From positions 62,001 to 126,000 of the forward strand of contig JAFKIL010000003.1 of NCBI GenBank assembly GCA_017306415.1: a DNA stretch of 64,000 bases, read 5' to 3'. Below are positions 1-8,507 of the stretch, one piece after another. Every line of letters starts with the position of its first letter. Position 1 is the first letter of the stretch. The translations under genes and the position numbers were made by a program. The DNA comes from Microbacterium sp. (lineage in GTDB: Bacteria; Actinomycetota; Actinomycetes; Actinomycetales; Microbacteriaceae). The notes under the pieces are model-generated. The model was not told the DNA's origin. It was given only the letters and a program-made list of their open reading frames with translations, and made no database searches.

Positions 1-111
1 CAGCGCCGCGAGCCGCGTGACCGTCGCGGACGCGAGCCGGTCGGCGAGCATCCGCGTCGAGGACGGGTTCGAGAGGCCCGCCGATACGACGGCGATGCGA
101 CGAGCGGTCAT
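1..111 (-). CDS. FMN reductase, CE1759-like (5' part only)
   Basis: Only the first 37 codons are inside the window; the gene runs off the left edge. The visible N-terminus contains VVSAGLSNPSSTRMLAD, the first beta strand and phosphate-binding loop of NADPH-dependent FMN reductases of the flavodoxin-like fold. Its ATG overlaps the stop of the upstream luciferase-like gene (TGATG), so the two are translationally coupled. In actinobacteria this pairing is the CE1758/CE1759 arrangement, in which the reductase is expected to supply reduced flavin to the monooxygenase. The assignment rests on a short fragment plus this context. Confidence 0.7.
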   Translation of the reverse strand, partial: MTARRIAVVSAGLSNPSSTRMLADRLASATVTRLAAL

Positions 112-1358
112 CACAGCACCTTCCGGGTGGCGGCGGCGCCGAACGCGGCGCCCGGCCGCGACGCGTCGACGGCCTCGGTGTCCTGATAGGGGGAGCCCCC
201 GGTGACGTTGTCGCCGCGGTTCGCATTAGGGCGCGGCTCGCGGACCGGTCCGTCGCCGTACTTCGCCGCCACGAGGTTGGCGTGGGTCGGCGCGTCGGGG
301 ACCTCCGCCGGACGGCCCTTCGCCAGCTCGCGACGCAGCACCGGCACGACCTCGCCACCCAGGATGTCGAGCTGCTCCAGCACGACCTTCAGAGGCAGAC
401 CGGCGTGGTCGATGAGGAACAGCTGGCGCTGGTAGTCGCCGAAGTGGTCGCGCATCGCGGCGTAGCGGTCGATGACCTGCTGCGGGGAGCCGACGGTGAG
501 AGGGGTCATCTCCGAGAAGTCCTCGAGCGACGGACCGTGACCGTAGACCGGCGCGTTGTCGAAGTACGGACGGAACTCGTTCACCGCGTCCTGCGAGCTC
601 GCCCGCATGAACACCTGGCCGCCGAGGCCGACGATCGCCTGCTCGGGCGTCCCGTGGCCGTAGTGCGCGAACCGCTGCCGGTACAGGTGGATGAGCCTCT
701 GGAAGTGCTCGGTCGGCCAGAAGATGTTGTTGGCGAAGAAGCCGTCACCGTAATAGGCCGCCTGCTCGGCGATCTCCGGCGTGCGGATCGAGCCGTGCCA
801 GACGAACGGCGGCACGTCGTTCAGCGGTCGCGGCGTGGAGGTGAAGCCCTGGAGAGGAGTGCGGAACTTCCCTTCCCAGTCGACCACGTCCTCGCGCCAC
901 AGGCGATGCAGCAGCGCGTAGTTCTCGACGGCGAGCGGCAGACCCTGGCGGATGTCCTTGCCGAACCACGGGTAGACGGGTCCGGTGTTGCCGCGGCCGA
1001 GCATGAGGTCGGCGCGGCCGCCCGAGACGTGCTGCAGCATCGCGAAGTCCTCGGCGATCTTCACCGGATCGTTCGTCGTGATGAGGGTCGTCGCGGTCGA
1101 GAGCACCAGGCGCTCGGTCTGCGCGGCGATGTAGGCGAGCGTCGTCGTGGGCGACGACGACCAGAACGGCGGATTGTGGTGCTCACCGAGCGCGAAGACG
1201 TCGAGTCCGACCTCCTCGGCGTGCTTGGCGATCGTCAGGGTCGCCTTGATGCGCTCCGCCTCACTGGGCGTGGTCCCGCTCACCGGGTCGCCGGTGATGT
1301 CGCTCACCGTGAAGATGCCGAACTGCATCCCCGGCCACGTGCTGCTGTTGTCGCTCAC
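111..1358 (-). CDS. Luciferase-like FMN-dependent monooxygenase (LLM class, CE1758-like)
   Basis: A 415-residue flavin-dependent oxidoreductase of the bacterial luciferase-like TIM-barrel superfamily. Typical family segments are visible: GLDVFALGEHHNPPF near residue 52, a middle region GGRADLMLGRGNTGP, and a late segment LTVGSPQQVIDRYAAM. The start is GTG, preceded by GGGAAG at suitable distance. The C-terminal 60 residues are polar and low in complexity. The gene overlaps the downstream flavin reductase by one base, so the pair forms a two-component monooxygenase. The substrate cannot be read from sequence. A strong promoter and a palindrome lie upstream at 1394-1432. Confidence 0.85.
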   Translation of the reverse strand: MSDNSSTWPGMQFGIFTVSDITGDPVSGTTPSEAERIKATLTIAKHAEEVGLDVFALGEHHNPPFWSSSPTTTLAYIAAQTERLVLSTATTLITTNDPVKIAEDFAMLQHVSGGRADLMLGRGNTGPVYPWFGKDIRQGLPLAVENYALLHRLWREDVVDWEGKFRTPLQGFTSTPRPLNDVPPFVWHGSIRTPEIAEQAAYYGDGFFANNIFWPTEHFQRLIHLYRQRFAHYGHGTPEQAIVGLGGQVFMRASSQDAVNEFRPYFDNAPVYGHGPSLEDFSEMTPLTVGSPQQVIDRYAAMRDHFGDYQRQLFLIDHAGLPLKVVLEQLDILGGEVVPVLRRELAKGRPAEVPDAPTHANLVAAKYGDGPVREPRPNANRGDNVTGGSPYQDTEAVDASRPGAAFGAAATRKVL

Positions 1359-1393
1359 GATCGCTTCCCGCTTCTCGGATGTCGGACATCCGG

Positions 1394-1423
1394 TTTATAT
1401 GCAAGTGAATGTAATTCGTACAA
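1394..1423 (-). promoter_or_regulatory. Sigma70-type promoter of the luciferase-like operon
   Basis: On the minus strand, TTGTAC (1423-1418) and TATAAA (1399-1394) are separated by 18 bp. These are close to the -35 and -10 consensus. The patch is much richer in A and T than its surroundings and lies 36 bp before the GTG start. It is the best-matching classical promoter I see in the window. Confidence 0.65.
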
Positions 1424-1432
1424 CACGTGCAT
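1399..1432. promoter_or_regulatory. Inverted repeat over the luciferase-like promoter (operator candidate)
   Basis: ATGCAAGTG (1399-1407) and CACGTGCAT (1424-1432) form an inverted repeat with one mismatch around a 16-bp centre. The repeat spans the -35/-10 spacer of the promoter at 1394-1423, a usual position for a repressor operator. No regulator gene sits next to it in the window. Confidence 0.45.
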
Positions 1433-1469
1433 CGCCAGGCTATTCCCGCGCCGCGTCGGGACGCGATCG

Positions 1470-2348
1470 TCAGACCGCGCCGAAGTGCCGGACGAGGTCG
1501 CGCGTCAGCTGGTGCGGGGCGGTCTCGGTCGGCGAGTGACCCACCGGGTACACCCGCACGTCCGCTCGGATGCGCTCCGCGAACTCGCGGTACTGGGCGA
1601 GCGGCCACAGGTCGCGCTCGCCCACGGCGATGAGGGTGGGGACCTCGAGCGCCGCGAGATCCGCGCGCACGTCGGGCATCGTCATCATGAGCCCCACCAC
1701 GTCGTCGATGACGGGCCGCGGCGTCGCCGCCATCCGCTCCCGCACGAACTCGATGCGTCGGGCGGGTTCGCGGTTGAGGTTGTAGCGGATGCCCCAGAGG
1801 ATGAGGCCCGCAGCCCTGTGGGGGCTCATGTCCGAGATGGGTCCGATGTGCTTCACCCCGCGGAAGACCTGACCGACGGCCGGCGGCGCGGAGGCCAGAA
1901 CCATGCTCCGGAACAGGTCCGGGCGACGCACGGCGGCGAGCTCGATGACGAGGCCCGCGAAGCTGTGCCCGAGCACATGGGCCGGGCCGCCGTCCTCCAG
2001 GAGGGCGATCAGGTCGTCGACGAAGAGCGCGAAGTCGTAGCGCTCGCGCGGTGGGACGAGCGCGTGCGGCCCGGCAGCGGCCGACTCGTAGTGGCCCGCC
2101 AGGTCGAAAGACTCGACCCGGAAACCCGCCGCCGCGATCAACGGGAAGATGCGGAGGAAGTCCTCCTTGGACCCGGCGACTCCCGGCACGAGCACGACGC
2201 GCTCCGCGTCGGCGTCCCCGAGTCGCACCCGCGCGAGAGAACCGCTGGGCGCGGCGAAGCGATCGTGCTCGGTTCCCTCCGGGAACGCGTGCCAGTCGAT
2301 GTCGTCGATCGCGCGGTCCCGCGCCAGCTCATCGTCGATGGTCGTCAT
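1470..2348 (-). CDS. Alpha/beta-fold hydrolase
   Basis: A 292-residue cytoplasmic alpha/beta hydrolase. After the first strand there is an oxyanion region VLVPGVAGSKEDF, then the nucleophile elbow LGHSFAGLV (Ser), an acidic residue in VGERDLWPL, and a late His in VYPVGHSPTE, so the Ser-Asp-His triad is complete. I start at the ATG at 2348 because GGTGAGG lies just upstream; an earlier in-frame start would add a poor N-terminus. The gene is divergent from the acyltransferase gene at 2431. The substrate is unknown. Confidence 0.8.
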   Translation of the reverse strand: MTTIDDELARDRAIDDIDWHAFPEGTEHDRFAAPSGSLARVRLGDADAERVVLVPGVAGSKEDFLRIFPLIAAAGFRVESFDLAGHYESAAAGPHALVPPRERYDFALFVDDLIALLEDGGPAHVLGHSFAGLVIELAAVRRPDLFRSMVLASAPPAVGQVFRGVKHIGPISDMSPHRAAGLILWGIRYNLNREPARRIEFVRERMAATPRPVIDDVVGLMMTMPDVRADLAALEVPTLIAVGERDLWPLAQYREFAERIRADVRVYPVGHSPTETAPHQLTRDLVRHFGAV

Positions 2349-2430
2349 GCGTGCCTCACCCCGGATGCAGACACTACCGCGACCACGCCCCGGTGGGACG
2401 CAGGGACCGCCACGATAGTCTGACGACGCG

Positions 2431-3606
2431 ATGAGCCACTCCACCACGCCCCCGCCCGCGGCATCTGCGAAGCCGCGTCGACGGGTGCCGCTCTGGGACA
2501 ACGCGCGCTTCGCGTGCATCGTCCTCGTCGTCCTCGGTCATGCCACGCAGCGGCTCACCTACGACTCCGACATCGCGCAGAGCCTGTACCTGCTGATCTA
2601 CGCCTTCCACATGCCGGCCTTCGCCATCATCTCGGGCTACTTCTCGAAGGGCGGCCCGCCCGCGAAGCGGCAGATGGCGCGGCTGATCACCGACATCGTC
2701 CTGCCGTATCTCATCTTCGAGAGCCTGTGGACGCTGACGAAGTACATCGTCGAGGGGCAGGCCGACCCCAACCTCACCAAGCCCTCCTGGACGCTGTGGT
2801 TCCTCCTGGCGCTGGGCATCTTCCGCCTCGTCCTCCCCTATCTGGCGGTGGTGCGCTGGCCGCTCCTGTGGACGATCGTGATCTCGGTCGGAGCGGGCTA
2901 CCTCCCCAACATCGACTCGACGCTGTCGCTGTCGCGCACGCTCGGGCTGCTGCCCTTCTTCACGCTCGGATGGTGGCTGAACGAGCACGACGTGGTCGAA
3001 CGACTCGGGCTGCTGCGACGCCGCCCGTGGTGGAGCTTCGCGGCGGCGGTCGCCGCCTTCGCCGCCGCGGGGTGGATCGCATGGTTCTTCGTGGATCCCT
3101 GGCGCGACGTCAACCTCAGCCAGTGGATGTTCTACGACGACGCCTATTCGGCGCTGGGCGGGACGCAGTGGTGGGCGGGCGGCGTCCGGCTCGCGCTGAT
3201 GGCCGTCGCCCTCGTGCTGTGCGCCGCCTTCTTCGTGCTCGTCCCCCGGCGGATGCGATGGTGGACGCACTTCGGTCAGTACACGATGTACGTCTACCTG
3301 CTGCACTCGTTCGTGCTGTACCCGTTCCGCGAGTCAGGGCTGCTCCGGGGGCTCGACCCGACCTGGATCTGGCTGCCGATCGTGATCATCGCCTCGGTGC
3401 TCATCGCCCTGGGGCTGGCGACCAAGCCCGTCCGGTGGCTGTTCCGCCCCCTGGTGGAACCGCGCCCGCGATGGCTCTTCGCGGACCCCGAGCTCGCCGG
3501 AGCCGAGACCCGGCGCGACGACCCGACGGGCTCGCGGCGGCCGCGCGAGATCCCGCGACCGGCCGAACCCATCCCGCCAGGGCTCACTCTGCCCCCGCGC
3601 ACCTGA
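2431..3606 (+). CDS. Acyltransferase family (acyltransferase_3) membrane protein
   Basis: A 391-residue polytopic membrane protein of the acyltransferase-3 family, which O-acylates cell-surface glycans, lipids or small molecules. The family's first-helix signature is clear: WDNARFACIVLVVLGHATQR (the His is catalytic in the family), followed by FHMPAFAIISGYF. About ten hydrophobic segments follow, and the C-terminal 55 residues are proline- and arginine-rich and cytoplasmic. A TAGTCT hexamer lies 9 bp before the ATG. The acceptor cannot be deduced; it stands alone between a hydrolase gene and the efe operon. Confidence 0.8.
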   Translation: MSHSTTPPPAASAKPRRRVPLWDNARFACIVLVVLGHATQRLTYDSDIAQSLYLLIYAFHMPAFAIISGYFSKGGPPAKRQMARLITDIVLPYLIFESLWTLTKYIVEGQADPNLTKPSWTLWFLLALGIFRLVLPYLAVVRWPLLWTIVISVGAGYLPNIDSTLSLSRTLGLLPFFTLGWWLNEHDVVERLGLLRRRPWWSFAAAVAAFAAAGWIAWFFVDPWRDVNLSQWMFYDDAYSALGGTQWWAGGVRLALMAVALVLCAAFFVLVPRRMRWWTHFGQYTMYVYLLHSFVLYPFRESGLLRGLDPTWIWLPIVIIASVLIALGLATKPVRWLFRPLVEPRPRWLFADPELAGAETRRDDPTGSRRPREIPRPAEPIPPGLTLPPRT

Positions 3607-3611
3607 CCGGT

Positions 3612-4904
3612 TCAGGCGAACAGTCCGGCGCCGACGTACGATCCGTCCTTCGCACCGGGCGGGACAGCGAAGACGGCCGACCCGACGTGGACGAGATACT
3701 CCGACAGCAGATCCTTCGCGAGAGCGCGCTGGACGGTCACGAATCGCTCCGGCGAACGCTGGTACGAGAGGAAGAAGAGCCCGGCGGACAGCGACCCGAG
3801 CTGATCGTTGCCGTCGACGAAGTTGTAGCCACGACGCAGCAGGCGGATGCCATGGTTGAAATCGGGATGCGCCATCCGCACGTGCGACCGCACATCGATC
3901 GCGGTCGCGCCGTCCTTCTTCGTGCGGAAATCGGGCGCGGTGAACTCGGTGCCGCCCGAGAGGGGCGCACCCTCCCCCTTGTCCCGCCCGATCGTGCGCT
4001 CCTGCTCGGCCAGCCGCAGCCGGTCCCACGTCTCGATCGTCTGGCGGATCTTGCGCGCGACCAGGTACGTGCCGCCGGCCAGCCACGCGGGAGCGGCGTC
4101 GCCGGAGACCCACACGTGCTCGCGCAGCGCGGCCGGGTCGTCGGCGAGGATGTTGGCGGTGCCGTCCTTGAAGCCGAAGAGGTTGCGCGGCGTGGACTGG
4201 TCGACGGTCGTCTTCGATGTGCGACCGAATCCCAGCTGAGACCAACGGATCTGAGCGCGGCCGAAGGCGATCCGACTGAGGTTGCGCACCGCGTGCACAG
4301 CGACCTGGGGGTCGTCGGCGCATGCCTGGATGCAGAGATCGCCCGCCGAACCGAGGGCATCCAGCTGGTCGCCGACGAACGGCGGAAGATCCCGGAGCGC
4401 CGAAGGACGGCGACTGGCGATGCCGTAGCGGTCGACCCCGTCCCGCTCGAACAGCCCCGGGCCGAATCCGAACGTGATCGTCAGGGCGCTGGGCGGCAGT
4501 CCGAGTGCCTCGCCCGTGTCGTCCGGCGGGGCCTGGGGCGACCCTCCGACAGCGCCCGTCGCGCTCACGTCCAGCCCCCGGGTCATGCGGGATGCCGCGT
4601 AGGACCAGTCCTTCAGCAGCGAGACGAGGTCGTCGCGCGTCGTGCCGTCGGCCATGTCGAAGGCGGCGAAATGCAGATGCTCCTGCACGGGCGTGGTGAT
4701 GCCGGCCTGGTGCTCACCGAAGAACGCGTGGACCGTGCCACCCGTCGACGAGTGCGCGGAGGACGCCACCGCGGACGCGATGCCCGCGCCGGCGAGCCCT
4801 CCCACCGCGAGGCCGCCCGCGCCTGCGCCGAGCAGCCCCAGGAGCCCGCGGCGGCTGAGGCCGCCCGCGGACCCCTCGTCCTGGGAGTCGTCCGACGTCG
4901 TCAT
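3612..4904 (-). CDS. efeB: Iron uptake system deferrochelatase/peroxidase EfeB (Dyp-type)
   Basis: A 430-residue DyP-type heme peroxidase exported by the Tat pathway; the N-terminus carries SRRGLLGLLGAGAGGLAVGG with the twin arginine. The family motif GFKDGTAN (distal Asp) is near the middle and the GYNFVDGN segment is near the end. EfeB works with EfeO and the EfeU permease in iron acquisition and may release iron from heme. The ATG overlaps the efeO stop by four bases (ATGA), which fixes the start. Third gene of the efeUOB operon. Confidence 0.92.
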   Translation of the reverse strand: MTTSDDSQDEGSAGGLSRRGLLGLLGAGAGGLAVGGLAGAGIASAVASSAHSSTGGTVHAFFGEHQAGITTPVQEHLHFAAFDMADGTTRDDLVSLLKDWSYAASRMTRGLDVSATGAVGGSPQAPPDDTGEALGLPPSALTITFGFGPGLFERDGVDRYGIASRRPSALRDLPPFVGDQLDALGSAGDLCIQACADDPQVAVHAVRNLSRIAFGRAQIRWSQLGFGRTSKTTVDQSTPRNLFGFKDGTANILADDPAALREHVWVSGDAAPAWLAGGTYLVARKIRQTIETWDRLRLAEQERTIGRDKGEGAPLSGGTEFTAPDFRTKKDGATAIDVRSHVRMAHPDFNHGIRLLRRGYNFVDGNDQLGSLSAGLFFLSYQRSPERFVTVQRALAKDLLSEYLVHVGSAVFAVPPGAKDGSYVGAGLFA

Positions 4905-6130
4905 TCCAGGATGGTGGAGGTGAGGCGCGAGAGCGGCTCCGCCAGCGCGTTGATGAGGTTGGTCAGGTCGCGGCGATCGGCCTCGGTCAGCGTGCTGTAT
5001 GCCGGGAAGCCCTTCTCCAGGCTGCCGTACGTGGCGAGCTTGGCCTCGAGGTCCGTGTAGCCCTTGTCGATCCTGGCGGCGAGGTCCTTCCCGGACGCGC
5101 CCTGCGACACGGCGAAGTCCTTCACGAGCGAGAACGCCAGCTTGGAGCCCTCCACGTTCGCGGCGAAGTCGTAGAGGTCGGTGCCGGACCACCAGTCCTC
5201 CTCACCGGTGATCTTGCTCTTCGCGACCTCGTCCAGCAGTCCGATCGCGCCGTTGGAGAGCCCGGCGACGCCCTGACCTTCGAGGGCCTTGGTGAAGTCC
5301 GCACCGTGCACGTAGTCGTACAGCTGCTGCACGTTCGCCTCGAGTCCGTCGCCCATCGTCTTGCGCTCGGCGGGCGTCGAGGGGGTCCAGTCCTTCCAGG
5401 CCGGCGTGGAGCCGTCCGAGTTCACCGCATCGCGCGCGGGCACCCACAGATCCTTCTCGATGCGATGGAATCCGGTCCACGGAATGCCTTCGGCGACCGC
5501 GTCGAGCTCGCGGAAATCGATCTTCGGATCGAGGTCGCCGAGCGACTCGGCGATCGGTTCGATCCGCTCGTAGAACGATCGCACCTGGGGGAACTGGGCC
5601 CTCGCCGCCGCGTCGTCGCCCGCGGCGTACGCGGCGGTGAACACCTTCACCCGGGGCAGGAGCTGCTCGACCTGGTCCTTGACGAACGAGGCGTAGAGGT
5701 CGACCGCCTGCTTCTTCTGCGCGGCATCCGCACCCGACGCGGCGACCTTCTCGCCCGACACCGTGAACGCACGCCGGCCCACACCCTCGCCCACCATCCC
5801 GGGCTTGCAGAGGGTGAAGTAGTCGCCGGGCTGCGCGACGACCGTGAGGCTGCGCTGAGTGCCCGGCGCGATGTTCTCCACCTCGCCGACGATCCGCAGG
5901 CCGTCCTTCGCCAGAAGGTAGAACTCGGTCACCTGCGAGCCCTTGTTCGTCACGTCGAACGCGAGTGTTCCGCTCGCCGCGGTGCCGGTGGACACATCGC
6001 ACGACGTGTCGGTCGACGTGACGGTGAGGGCGCCGGATGCGGCGACGTCGCTCTTGGCGACGCAGCCGGTGAGGGCGAGCGCGACTATTCCGACGGCCGC
6101 CAAGGCGCCGATCGTCCGGGGGGCGGTCAT
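4901..6130 (-). CDS. efeO: Iron uptake system protein EfeO (cupredoxin plus M75 domain)
   Basis: A 409-residue exported protein. The N-terminus ends in LALTGC, a lipobox, so it is probably a lipoprotein. Residues ~30-125 form the cupredoxin-like domain with a pair of Cys (DTSCDV and YFTLCKPG). The remainder is the imelysin-like M75 domain, with the HxxE motif as HRIE in WTGFHRIEKDLW. It binds iron outside the membrane and passes it to EfeU. It starts inside the efeU stop codon (ATGA) and ends inside the efeB start. Confidence 0.92.
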   Translation of the reverse strand: MTAPRTIGALAAVGIVALALTGCVAKSDVAASGALTVTSTDTSCDVSTGTAASGTLAFDVTNKGSQVTEFYLLAKDGLRIVGEVENIAPGTQRSLTVVAQPGDYFTLCKPGMVGEGVGRRAFTVSGEKVAASGADAAQKKQAVDLYASFVKDQVEQLLPRVKVFTAAYAAGDDAAARAQFPQVRSFYERIEPIAESLGDLDPKIDFRELDAVAEGIPWTGFHRIEKDLWVPARDAVNSDGSTPAWKDWTPSTPAERKTMGDGLEANVQQLYDYVHGADFTKALEGQGVAGLSNGAIGLLDEVAKSKITGEEDWWSGTDLYDFAANVEGSKLAFSLVKDFAVSQGASGKDLAARIDKGYTDLEAKLATYGSLEKGFPAYSTLTEADRRDLTNLINALAEPLSRLTSTILE

Positions 6131-7098
6131 TGTGCTCCTTGTTTCGGGTGGCCAGCGACAGGCTCGAGGGTCGGGACGGGGATGTTCGCCGCCGCGGCAT
6201 CTGGAGTGCGCACCGGGGTGGACGCGGCACGCGCGGGGCGGACACCGCGAAGGAAGAAGGCGCCGACGATGCCGACGTAGAGCACCCAGGCGATGACCTG
6301 GAACCAGGTCATCTGGGGCATGAAGCCCACGAGGGCCTGCAGGATCACCGCCAGGGGGCCGCCCGGGGCGATCGTGGTGCTGACGTCGAACGCCCACCCC
6401 AGCGGGAACCCGGCCCAGCCCACGAGCACGTTCCCCGCGGCGTCGACGGGCGCGGCCGCTGTGAAGGGCCCCGGGAGGACGCCGGCCTCCTGCAGGTCGT
6501 GCATCGAATAGGCGAGGACGCCCGCGGCGACCACGACGAGGAACGCACCGGTCCACAGGAAGAACACGCGAAGATCGACGCGGACCATGCCACGCGCGAG
6601 CAGCCATCCGAGGACGACCGCCGCGAGGATGCCGAGCAGCGCGCCCAGGAGGGATGCCGGCGTATCGCCGAAGGACTGCACCATCGACCACAGCAGCAGC
6701 GTCGTCTCGATCCCCTCGCGGGCGACCGAGACGAAACCGATGATGACGATGCCCCACATGCCACCCCGCGCGAGCGCCCTGTCGATGCCGCCTTCGAGGG
6801 TCTTCTTCATCGTCCGCGACGTCTTCTGCATCCAGAAGATCATCCAGGTCACCAGACCCACGGCGAGGAGGGACATCAGCCCGCCGATGATCTCCTGCCC
6901 CTGGAAGGTCAGCGAATACGCGCCGAACGTGAGGAACGCGCCGATCCCCACCGCGAGCGCGACGGCGAGTCCGACTCCCGTCCAGACGCGAGGCAGGACG
7001 TCACGGCGATCGATGCGGGTGAGGTAGGCGACGAGGATGCCGACGACGAGAGCGGCCTCGAGGCCTTCGCGGAGGCCGATCAGGAAGGTGGCGAGCAC
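6127..7098 (-). CDS. efeU: Ferrous iron permease EfeU (FTR1 family)
   Basis: A 323-residue integral membrane permease. Both REGxE iron-translocation motifs are present: LREGLEAALV at the N-terminus and AREGIETTLLL near residue 140, with about seven hydrophobic helices. I chose the GTG at 7098 because the protein then begins MLATFLIGLREGLEAAL, as usual for the family; an earlier start would add an unlikely soluble tail. First gene of efeUOB, preceded by a DtxR/IdeR-like operator at 7166-7184. Confidence 0.92.
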   Translation of the reverse strand: MLATFLIGLREGLEAALVVGILVAYLTRIDRRDVLPRVWTGVGLAVALAVGIGAFLTFGAYSLTFQGQEIIGGLMSLLAVGLVTWMIFWMQKTSRTMKKTLEGGIDRALARGGMWGIVIIGFVSVAREGIETTLLLWSMVQSFGDTPASLLGALLGILAAVVLGWLLARGMVRVDLRVFFLWTGAFLVVVAAGVLAYSMHDLQEAGVLPGPFTAAAPVDAAGNVLVGWAGFPLGWAFDVSTTIAPGGPLAVILQALVGFMPQMTWFQVIAWVLYVGIVGAFFLRGVRPARAASTPVRTPDAAAANIPVPTLEPVAGHPKQGAQ

Positions 7099-7165
7099 AG
7101 GTGACTCTCGGGTGGAGGACGTTGGGGGGAGGTATCGTGCCACCGATCGGGGCGGGGCCACCGGG

Positions 7166-7184
7166 TCAGGTAAGGCGAACCTCA
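7166..7184. promoter_or_regulatory. DtxR/IdeR iron-box upstream of efeUOB
   Basis: The 19-mer TCAGGTAAGGCGAACCTCA matches the DtxR/IdeR consensus TTAGGTTAGGCTAACCTAA at 15 of 19 positions, with both AGGT and ACCT arms intact. It lies 68 bp before the efeU start. DtxR/IdeR with Fe(II) represses iron uptake genes in actinobacteria, which agrees with the operon behind it. Confidence 0.75.
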
Positions 7185-7201
7185 GTAAGTGCAACCTTAC
7201 T
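7184..7201. promoter_or_regulatory. Second palindrome next to the iron-box
   Basis: AGTAAG (7184-7189) and CTTACT (7196-7201) are a perfect inverted repeat around TGCAAC. It abuts the iron-box and is only a weak match to the same consensus. It could be a second, lower-affinity site or part of the promoter. Confidence 0.4.
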
Positions 7202-7310
7202 CCAGCGCCGAGCGCCGCTCAAGCCGAGGAGGTCCACCGACGCCGGGACGGACGGGTAACCGACGGTAATGAACCCCGCGGGCCACGGCGTCGGGACGTA
7301 CTCTCGGGGC

Positions 7311-8330
7311 ATGTCAGACCTGACCCTCCCCGTGCTCGATCTGTCCCGACTGGATGCCGGCCCCGAGGAGGCCGCGCGGTTCCGCGACGATCTGCGTGCC
7401 GCGACCCACGACGTCGGCTTCTTCTATCTCACCGGGACGGGCGTCTCCGCCGAGCTGGAGGGACGGCTGCACCGTGCCGCCCGCGACTTCTTCGCCCTTC
7501 CCGAGGCGGACAAGCTCGCGATCGAGAACGTCCAGAGCCCGCATTTCCGCGGGTACACGCGGGTCGGCGGCGAGCGGACGCAGGGCAAGGTGGACTGGCG
7601 CGAGCAGATCGACATCGGACCCGAACGCGACGCGGTGTCGGATCCCGGCGCCCCCGACTTCGCCCGCCTGATCGGACCCAATCTCTGGCCGGAGGCGCAG
7701 CCCGAGCTCCGCGACGTCGTCGCCGAGTGGCACGACCATCTGTCGGGGGTGGCCCGCAAACTCCTCCGCGCGTGGGCACTCGCCCTCGGGGCGCCGGAGA
7801 CCTACTTCGACGAGCACTTCGGCGAGCCGTCGACCCTCATCAAGATCGTCCGCTATCCGGGGAAGGACGATCCGACGCCGCAGCAGGGCGTCGGCGCCCA
7901 TAAGGACTCCGGCGTCCTGACCCTCCTGTGGGTCGAGCCGGGCAAGGGCGGGCTCCAGGTGCAGCGGGACGGCGAGTGGGTCGACGCGCCGGCCGTCCCC
8001 GGCGCGTTCGTCGTGAACATCGGCGAGCTCCTCGAGTACGCGACGCAGGGCTATCTCATCGCCACCAATCATCGGGTGGTGTCTCCACGCTGGCCCGATG
8101 ACCGGATCTCCGTGCCCTTCTTCTTCAACCCGCAGCTCGACCGTCGCCTGCCGCTCATCGAGCTGCCGCCGGAACTCGCCGCCGAGGCGCGGGGGGTCAC
8201 ACAGGATCCCGCGAACCCCATCCACGCGCTGTACGGCGAGAACGCGCTCAAGTCGCGGCTGCGCGCGCACCCGGACGTCGCCGAGAAGTGGCACGCCGAC
8301 CTCGTCGCCGCCCGAACCGCGGCATCCTGA
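7311..8330 (+). CDS. Fe(II)/2-oxoglutarate-dependent dioxygenase, isopenicillin N synthase family
   Basis: A 339-residue enzyme of the IPNS-like non-heme iron oxygenase family. The DIOX_N region is seen in LDLSRLDAGPEEAARFRDDL and DVGFFYLTGTGVS. The iron-binding facial triad is HKDSG (His and Asp) and the later His in IATNHRVVSPRWPDDRIS, whose RVVSP-like context also supplies the 2-oxoglutarate-binding Arg and Ser. Start at 7311: TACTCT (7299-7304) ends 6 bp before the ATG, so translation is probably leaderless. The substrate is unknown; such standalone proteins are common in actinobacteria. Confidence 0.85.
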   Translation: MSDLTLPVLDLSRLDAGPEEAARFRDDLRAATHDVGFFYLTGTGVSAELEGRLHRAARDFFALPEADKLAIENVQSPHFRGYTRVGGERTQGKVDWREQIDIGPERDAVSDPGAPDFARLIGPNLWPEAQPELRDVVAEWHDHLSGVARKLLRAWALALGAPETYFDEHFGEPSTLIKIVRYPGKDDPTPQQGVGAHKDSGVLTLLWVEPGKGGLQVQRDGEWVDAPAVPGAFVVNIGELLEYATQGYLIATNHRVVSPRWPDDRISVPFFFNPQLDRRLPLIELPPELAAEARGVTQDPANPIHALYGENALKSRLRAHPDVAEKWHADLVAARTAAS

Positions 8331-8446
8331 CCCGGGGCGTACGCGCCCCCTCAGCCGAACCCCCGAGACATGCCTCGGCGCGTCGGACGCCGGTGAGTCC
8401 AGCGTGCGAAGGCAGTTCTCGGCCGCTCTCGGTCCCGGACGTACGT

Positions 8447-8478
8447 CGAGGGCCGCCCCACACCTGGGACGGCCCTCG
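8447..8478. terminator. Bidirectional hairpin between the dioxygenase gene and rpsO
   Basis: CGAGGGCCG (8447-8455) pairs perfectly with CGGCCCTCG (8470-8478), and CCCA/TGGG extends the stem inward after one mismatch. It sits between two convergent genes and probably serves both. There is no clear T-run, as is usual in high-GC actinobacteria. Confidence 0.65.
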
Positions 8479-8507
8479 GAAGAAGTGCGATATACGCCGG
8501 GTTGCGA

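Noticed and set aside
282-2423. Long plus-strand open frame opposite the monooxygenase and hydrolase genes
   Set aside because: Antisense shadow of two clear minus-strand genes; Arg/Val/Asp-rich translation without motifs.
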